Below are positions 5,331-10,481 of a stretch of DNA of 10,481 nt, in pieces. The stretch is from Dissophora ornata. Taxonomy: Eukaryota > Mortierellomycota > Mortierellomycetes > Mortierellales > Mortierellaceae. The stretch is taken from NCBI GenBank assembly GCA_025201705.1, contig MU617299.1, positions 1-10,481 on the forward strand. The letters are read 5' to 3'. The notes below the pieces were generated by a model. It worked only from the letters and a program-made list of their open reading frames with translations, was not told the origin of the DNA and made no database searches. The stretch's first letter is position 1; each line of letters opens with the position of its first letter. Position numbers and translations under genes: made by a program.

Positions 5331-7977
5331 TTAATCAATGTCCATGTCCTTCGAATCGTCGTGCTTGGTCTCCTCCTCCGAAGCAGCCTTCTCAGGTGCA
5401 GGTGTAGCAGGGGTCTCAGGGGTCTCGACAACCACAGGCTTGGGCTTGAGCTTGTTCAGGATGGGCGTAGCAAAGTAGACAATGTCATCGCGCTGCTTGC
5501 GGATCTCTGCCGAGGTCACAGCGGGAGTCTCGTACTTCTTAAGCATCGACTGGCGCTCGTCCTTGTTCTCGATCCAAGTCAGGGCCTTGGAGCACTTTTC
5601 CACAATCGAGTTCTTCTCCTGCTCAGGAATGTGCGCGTATTTCTCCTCTGTGCTTGTGGCCTGGGACATCAACTGGTTGATCGACTCGCGCAATTCGCGG
5701 GCAGCGATAGAGCGGGCTTCAACTTCACGGTAACGCTCGACCACGGGCTTACCCACAATGTGGAGCTCTGCCAGCTTGGCGGCATAGACAGACTTTGTCG
5801 TCTCATCACCCTCATCGTACAGCCAGTTCTCGGCATCGTTCAAGTCCTGGACGAACTTTTCCTTGTCGGCAGGGTTAATGTAGTCCCTGTAGACGCCATC
5901 AACCTTGGAGCGGGTGTCGTAAATGTATTCCTCCAAGGTGTTCTTGGCCATCTCAGTGTCGACAACCAACTTGTCCGAGGCAACCATCTCGTTCTCCCTC
6001 TCCTTGAGCTGAGCAATGACAGAGCGGTCCAAGGAGGAAGTTGTGCTGACGACTGGCAAATCGCCCTTCTTGACCAGCTTCTTGACTTTGCGAGTTTCAG
6101 TGACAGGGGCAGCAGCAGCTTCCTCAGCGCCCTCGGCGGGGGCAACAGCAGCCTCGGCCTTGGAGGCTTCGACGACCTCCTCCTTGATAACTTCCTCGAC
6201 AACGTAGGCGCTCTCGACAGACAAGATACCGTGGACGTTGACTCTGGCCTTGACCTTGACACAAGCGGGCTCGCCATTGATGGGCTCGACATTCTTGACA
6301 GAAAAGCGGGCGATCCAGGAGTTGATGCCGGTGGGGATGTTTTCAGGTTCGGCGTACTGGGCCTCGAGGTCGAATGGACCGGAGCGGTAGAAAGTCAGCA
6401 CCTTGGTAGAGGGGATAGTGTTGTTCTTGTTGAATACAACGAGTTCGGTCTCCTCCTCCTCGGGCGTTGCCTGCCAGGTCATCTTGATGGGGTAGTCGGT
6501 GATATCCTGAACAGTGAAGTCGCGGACCTTGAAGGAAGGCGACAAGATGGCGCACTGAAGAGCAGCACCGCGGGCCACAGCCTCGTCCTGGTTCAAGGTC
6601 GAGGAAAGCTCCTTGCCGAAGAAGGCCTGGATGCGGTCCTTGAGAGAAGGGATACGGATCGAGCCTCCAACCATCTCGACAGCATCAATGTCGGCGACAG
6701 TCATGCCAGCACTCTCCAAAGCCTGCTTGATGGGAGCCTCGACGCGGGAAATGAGGTCCTGAGCGAGCTCCTCAAACTCGGTGCGCTTCATCATGGAGGC
6801 GACATCGCGGTCCTCCATAATGGACTCGATGTTGAGAGGGGCCTGGGAGTTGGCGGAAAGGATCTTCTTGAGCTTTTCGCATCCAGCCATCAAACGGATC
6901 AAAGCCTTGCCGTTCGACTTGACGTCAATGCCGTACTTGGTCTTGAACTCGGCAGCGAAATGGTCAACCAACATGCGGTCAAAGTCACGACCACCAAAGT
7001 GTCTGTCAAAGGCGCGGGACTTGACAGTGAGCTGACCCTTGATGTAGGAGACGATAGAGACGGTGTAGGTGGAATGACCGACATCGACAAAGCAAATGTT
7101 GCGGGGCTTGTCCTCAGGGAGGTCGGTCTTGGTGATGCCGTAGCCGAGAGCGGTAGCGGTAGAGTCGTTGATCAGACGGAGGACATTCAATCCCGCAATC
7201 TCGGCAGCATCCAGGACAGCGCGGCGCTGGACATCCGTGAACCAGGCGGGGATGGCGATAACACAGTCCGAGACGGGAAGGTTGGTTTCGTTAGCGGCAA
7301 TCTCCTTCATCTTGGTCAAGTACATGGCGAAGATCTGGACAGTGGTGAAGGTGGTCTCCTGTCCCTGGTAGTTGACCTTGACTGCGAGCTGGCCATCGAC
7401 TTCGACAAGGGGGGCAGTCAAGTACTGCTTCTCGACCTCCTGAACCTCCTTGTCAGCAAAGCTGCGTCCAATGATGCGCTTCAAGGACGAGATGGTGTTC
7501 TTGAAGTTGGAGATCTCCTGGGTCTTGGCAGTCTCTCCGAGGTAGCGCTGCTTGGGGCCGAAGGAGACCAGAGACTAGAGGCATTCATGGATAGAGATGG
7601 CTGTTAGACGACATGGTACGGACGATGGTAGGAATAGCTGTTGTTCAGACATGCGGATAGAACTGATGTGATTCAGGGGGAGAACGTACAGGAGTGAAGC
7701 GGTTGGAGACTTCGTTGCAGATGACATCGATACCGCGGTTTCTGGCAACGGCGATAACCGACTGCAAGTTTCCGAAATCAATACCTAGAGAGTGCATGGA
7801 TATGGTGATTAGCTCTTTGATTCAGAAGGTTGATATACTCGGCGCACAACGTTTGGGTCTGTGCTTCCACGTTGCGGCAGTGTGTGTTTGCAGCACGGCG
7901 AGGAGAGGAGCGTTGCATAGCAGGGCCCACCAGGCAAGGGATGCGTTTGATGAACAAGACATACCAACGACAGACAT
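5331..7977 (-). CDS. SSE1: Hsp110-family chaperone (Sse1/Sse2 type), Hsp70 nucleotide exchange factor
   Basis: Coding exons on the minus strand are 7977-7965 (13 nt), 7784-7690 and 7574-5331, joining in frame to 783 aa. The introns are 180 nt (GTATGT...CTAG) and 115 nt (GTACGT...CTAG). The protein begins [18 protein letters not shown], the Hsp110 form of the Hsp70 phosphate-1 loop. Further markers are [14 protein letters not shown] (142-155), the VDVGHSTYT phosphate-2 loop (199-207), HFGGRDFD (228-235), the adenosine motif [10 protein letters not shown] (337-346) and [11 protein letters not shown] (364-374). After the beta domain comes an Ala/Glu-rich linker (about 499-528), then the alpha-helical part with NTLEEYIY (581-588) and NWLYDEGDE, and an acidic tail ending DMDID, like yeast Sse1. 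Known role: cytosolic holdase and nucleotide exchange factor for Ssa/Ssb Hsp70. It is longer than Sse1 (693 aa), mainly in linker and tail. No key residue appears lost. Confidence 0.96.
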
Positions 7978-8289
7978 TATGGAGGGATGCGGGGGGTACG
8001 AGAGAAGGGAGTGGGGTGATGATGAATGGAGAGAATCTAATCCAGTGATTACTGATCCTCGTTTTTTTAGTGGCGAGAGCAGCGAGCATCGCCGGGACTG
8101 CTCATCCGCTGAAAACAACAAACAGTGCCCTCGTCTTTTCTACGCCTTCTATCTTTGGCAAGGTGGTTTGAGCACCGGGACAGGGGTCAGGGGAAAGGGG
8201 CGCCCAACGCCGCTGGACTGTCTTTTTCTTGATAGCCTGTAGCTCCTCTCCTCCATTCCCAACCTGATACCCATCCCCACCCCATCGCA
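7978..8289. promoter_or_regulatory. Divergent promoter region of Hsp110 and FSH1-type hydrolase
   Basis: The 312 bp between the two start codons must hold both 5' leaders and promoters. Each leader is pyrimidine rich on its own sense strand (7980-8030 on the minus strand, 8229-8289 on the plus strand). No clear TATA box and no perfect nGAAnnTTCnnGAAn heat-shock element was seen by eye. The striking element is the AGGGG triplet listed separately. Confidence 0.6.
8182..8200 (+). promoter_or_regulatory. Three AGGGG motifs at exact 7-bp spacing (STRE-like)
   Basis: AGGGG occurs at 8182-8186, 8189-8193 and 8196-8200, separated by two-base spacers. In ascomycete yeasts AGGGG/CCCCT is the stress response element bound by Msn2/Msn4-type C2H2 zinc-finger factors. 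The cluster is 205 bp upstream of the Hsp110 start and 90 bp upstream of the FSH1 start, so it could serve either gene. That this fungus uses the same factor is an inference. Confidence 0.5.
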
Positions 8290-9585
8290 ATGACTCTCCG
8301 CATTCTCTGCCTCCACGGATACACTCAGGTATCAGCAGCGCTGCGCCAACTGCGCTCGATACCACTCCAAACACTGCGCATGCACCTAACCAGTATGACA
8401 TCCTCTGTCTTCGTAGAACTCCATATCGTTCACCAAAAAGACCGCCGTCTTCCGCAAAGCACTCAAGGACATTGCCGACCTCGGTAAAGACATGGCAACA
8501 TGGCAATTGGCCACTGACCCGATACAGCATGACAAATAAGGGTGTATCCTAACATCGGAAACCCAATCCCATATTGATCCGTTTGGCCCTACTTGTTTTC
8601 ACTTCTCATCATGACAGTGTATGTAACAGCACCTCATATCGTACCTATCCCGACACTGAGCACCCCAGAGGAGCGCGAGGACGATCAACTAGAAAACTTG
8701 GAGCCTGGTAGGTTGCTGGCATAGATAGGGTGTTACATCTTATCTTCCATGTTTTTTTTGAAAATCTAACCCAGTTGACAATGTCGCATTGCTCCTGCAG
8801 AGGCTGTTCCTTATGGATGGTGGACGTCATCACCGGAGCGACCTCAGTACAAGGGGTTTGACCAGAGCTTGGCAGGACTTCGTGAGGTTCTTGAGAAGCA
8901 GGTTAGTTATTATAATCCGGACCACCTTCCAGTCTGCCTCATCAGGCTGCAAAGAACGGTCTGTTGGCTTATACGCTCTCCTGTCTCGCTGTTGGTGTTC
9001 TGTAGGGGCCGTTCGATGGCGTAATGGGATTCTCGCAGGGCGCTTCTATGGCCAGCATACTTCAACTACTATTAGAACGACCTCATTTATCGCCTACCAT
9101 GACTGGATGTAAACACGACCCCTTCAAGTTCGCTATTATTGTATCAGGATTCGAGCCTAGGGATTCAGAAAAGTTGGCCTGGTACACCAACAAGTACCCT
9201 GTTCTTCAGTCCAGAAAGCCAGAAGACATCAACGACAGTGATGTGACTCCTAATGAGGAGGACAAAGAGAACGTAGAACCTAAATATATACATGGCGTTC
9301 AGGGCGCGAGCATGCATGTCATTGGTCGCGGTGATGTTATCATTGAGCCAGGTAAGAGAAGTGTGGCTATCTTTTTGAGTAAGGTTGCATTCCTCGTGGC
9401 AATCCTATTCTAACTATGAAACGTGAATGGTGTCTGTATTATTGCGCATAGAGCGCTCAGAGGAACTGTTGAAGCATTACCAGTACAAAACTCCAGTGAC
9501 GCTATACCACGACGGTGGCCACTACCTCCCCTCGAACGCGGCCAGTCGACAGGCGTACAAGTCGTTTGTGCAATCGTTCCTATAA
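8290..9585 (+). CDS. FSH1: FSH1/OVCA2-type serine hydrolase (alpha/beta hydrolase)
   Basis: Six exons, 8290-8328, 8417-8483, 8618-8707, 8801-8901, 9006-9351 and 9452-9585, join in frame to 258 aa. The introns are 88-134 nt, all GT...AG. The start MTLRILCLHGYTQNS is the family's N-terminal strand and loop (LCLHGYxQN). DLVYVTAPH follows, then a loop with YGWWTS (about 69-74). The nucleophile elbow is GFSQG with Ser109, in the typical GPFDGVMGFSQGA context. VSGFEPR comes next, and the last two triad members are GRGDVIIE (Asp209) and DGGHYLP (His238). All three catalytic residues are present, so an active enzyme is likely. Length matches yeast Fsh1 (243 aa). Known for the family: serine hydrolases related to human OVCA2 (an esterase for long-chain esters); fungal substrates are mostly unknown. 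An acidic, polar insertion (DINDSDVTPNEEDKENVEPK, before the triad Asp) makes it slightly longer. Paralogues FSH2/FSH3 cannot be excluded as the best match. Confidence 0.93.
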
Positions 9586-10400
9586 GTCAGACGGCTGGTT
9601 TGCAGGGCAAGGTTGCTATGCGTATAGAAAAAAAATAGATGTATTGTTATAAAAATGTACGTTAATTTCATTTGGCAACAGGCAACGTCTATGACATTCA
9701 TTGACAGATATCCTCTTCATACTACACATGGATGCTGACTCAGGCACTTGCTTGGTTGGCGCTGCCCCTTGATTGGCTCGGGGGTCGGCTCCAATCCTCA
9801 TTGGCAAGACCAGGATACACGGGAGCAGGAACGAGGAAAGAGCGCGTGAGAACGCTTGTACCATACGAATTCCTCATGCACAACAGCCGGGATCAACAGA
9901 CCTCCCTGTTCCTGCATGTCAGCGTGCATCATCGATAGGCCCCTTTTTGTGCAACCTACTTTTATTTGCTGTTCTCCCCACAGACTTGATCCCTCTCTTC
10001 ACTGCCCCCCACATGACCGCAGAGTACGACCGAAATTGGAACGCGGGTGTGGAGTAGCATATGCCAACAGACACCACCTCCACACAGATTTGTAAGGAGG
10101 ACAGAACATGCAAACTGGCAACTCCGACGCTCCCACATTCGGCGTGTACAAACAAACAACCAACACTCCCTTGCCGCAATGGCGCCCGTCCTGTGGCCTG
10201 GTTCTCTCGGTCGGGTACCTGCCATGGGGCGATAGCGCCCTGAAGACACACACGTCGCGAACAAATAAATGCAGGACATGAACTCGTTCCCAAACAAACG
10301 CTTTCCAAAGGATGTTTGTGTGTTTACTTGAGTTTACGCTGGCACCACTGTTCACGTATATCTACGCTATCTACTGTACGCTGGGTTGGTGGAAACAGAG
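9586..10400. other. Intergenic region without a convincing gene
   Basis: About 815 bp. Just after the FSH1-type stop there is an A-rich stretch (A9 near 9626, ATAAAA near 9649) that may serve its 3' end, though no exact AATAAA is present. One plus frame (9773-10057) stays open for 94 codons, and a 3'-splice-like sequence (TTTGCTGTTCTCCCCACAG, ending at 9983) lies inside it. I recognise no protein family and the codon use is mixed. A single AATAAA sits at 10264-10269. Confidence 0.5.
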
Positions 10401-10481
10401 TTATTGTTATTGTTGTTGCCATTGTTGTTGTTGCTATTGTTGCAATTGTTGTTGTTGTGTGGCCGCTTGTGAAAGATAATG
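10367..10481 (-). CDS. Possible Asn-rich C-terminal end of a gene entering from the right (partial)
   Basis: On the minus strand the TTG repeat reads as a run of Asn with scattered Cys, Ser and Gly, followed by SVSTNPAYSR and TAG (10369-10367). The frame is open to the window edge (37 codons). A second minus frame is also open from the edge to TAA at 10326-10324 and reads Thr-rich, ending VDIREQWCQRKLK. Low-complexity tails of either kind are common in fungal proteins. Nothing decides between them, and a non-coding repeat is as likely. Confidence 0.22.
   Translation of the reverse strand, partial: IIFHKRPHNNNNCNNSNNNNGNNNNNNSVSTNPAYSR
10401..10458. repeat. TTG-triplet (TTATTG/TTGTTG) simple repeat
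   Basis: About 58 bp built of TTG units with interspersed TTA, CCA, CTA and CAA variants. It is a degenerate triplet microsatellite. On the minus strand it would encode poly-Asn, poly-Gln or poly-Thr depending on frame; the Gln frame is closed by a TAG within the repeat. Confidence 0.85.

Noticed and set aside
5361..7607. Large plus-strand open frame as a real protein gene
   Set aside because: It is codon-aligned antisense to a clear Hsp110 gene, has no recognisable domain, and is explained by rarity of TTA, CTA and TCA codons in the sense frame.
8016..8056. C/D-box snoRNA-like motifs (TGATGATGA ... CTGA)
   Set aside because: C and D boxes would be only about 30 nt apart with no terminal stem, and the sequence lies in the Hsp110 5' region.
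8105..8160. Heat-shock element in the Hsp110 promoter
   Set aside because: TTC triplets at 8138 and 8147 are 9 bp apart, not in the 5-bp alternating register, and no GAA/TTC trio was found.
9919..10355. Several overlapping minus-strand frames of 111-129 codons
   Set aside because: Three frames overlap the same DNA with no recognisable domain and no upstream promoter or downstream poly(A) signal on that strand.

Overview
The window looks like nuclear DNA of a filamentous fungus. Genes are short and closely spaced. Introns are small (88-206 nt) with GT...AG ends and CTAAT/CTAAC-like branch sites. Coding exons strongly prefer C or G at the third codon position, the intergenic DNA has A/T runs, and AATAAA signals follow two of the stop codons. 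From protein flavour and gene structure I infer an early-diverging fungus, most likely Mortierellomycotina (a Mortierella-like genus). That is an inference, not a measurement.

Layout. 1-63 may be the last 20 codons of an unidentified gene, with a poly(A) signal at 101. 64-1019 has no gene I can support. 1020-1554 is a decayed hAT-family transposase fragment, frameshifted and carrying stops. 1681-3923 (+, three exons) is a complete PUF6/PUM3-type Pumilio-repeat ribosome-biogenesis protein (646 aa). 3924-4641 is intergenic and holds a T9/A9 hairpin. 4642-5070 (+) is a small cysteine-rich protein with a hydrophobic C-terminus, of unknown function. 5331-7977 (-, three exons) is an Hsp110/Sse1-type chaperone (783 aa), convergent with the small gene. 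8290-9585 (+, six exons) is an FSH1-type serine hydrolase (258 aa), divergent from Hsp110 across a 312-bp shared promoter that carries three evenly spaced AGGGG motifs. 9586-10481 has no convincing gene; at the right edge a TTG-triplet repeat may be the Asn- or Thr-rich tail of a minus-strand gene entering from outside.

How the genes relate. There is no operon or obvious dedicated system here. PUF6 (60S assembly, mRNA binding) and Hsp110 (nucleotide exchange for Hsp70, including ribosome-associated Hsp70) are both conserved housekeeping factors in protein synthesis and folding, but their proximity need not mean anything. The most distinctive points are the stress-element-like motif triplet between Hsp110 and FSH1, the unplaced cysteine-rich membrane-tail protein, and the transposase relic that ends about 125 bp before the PUF6 start codon.
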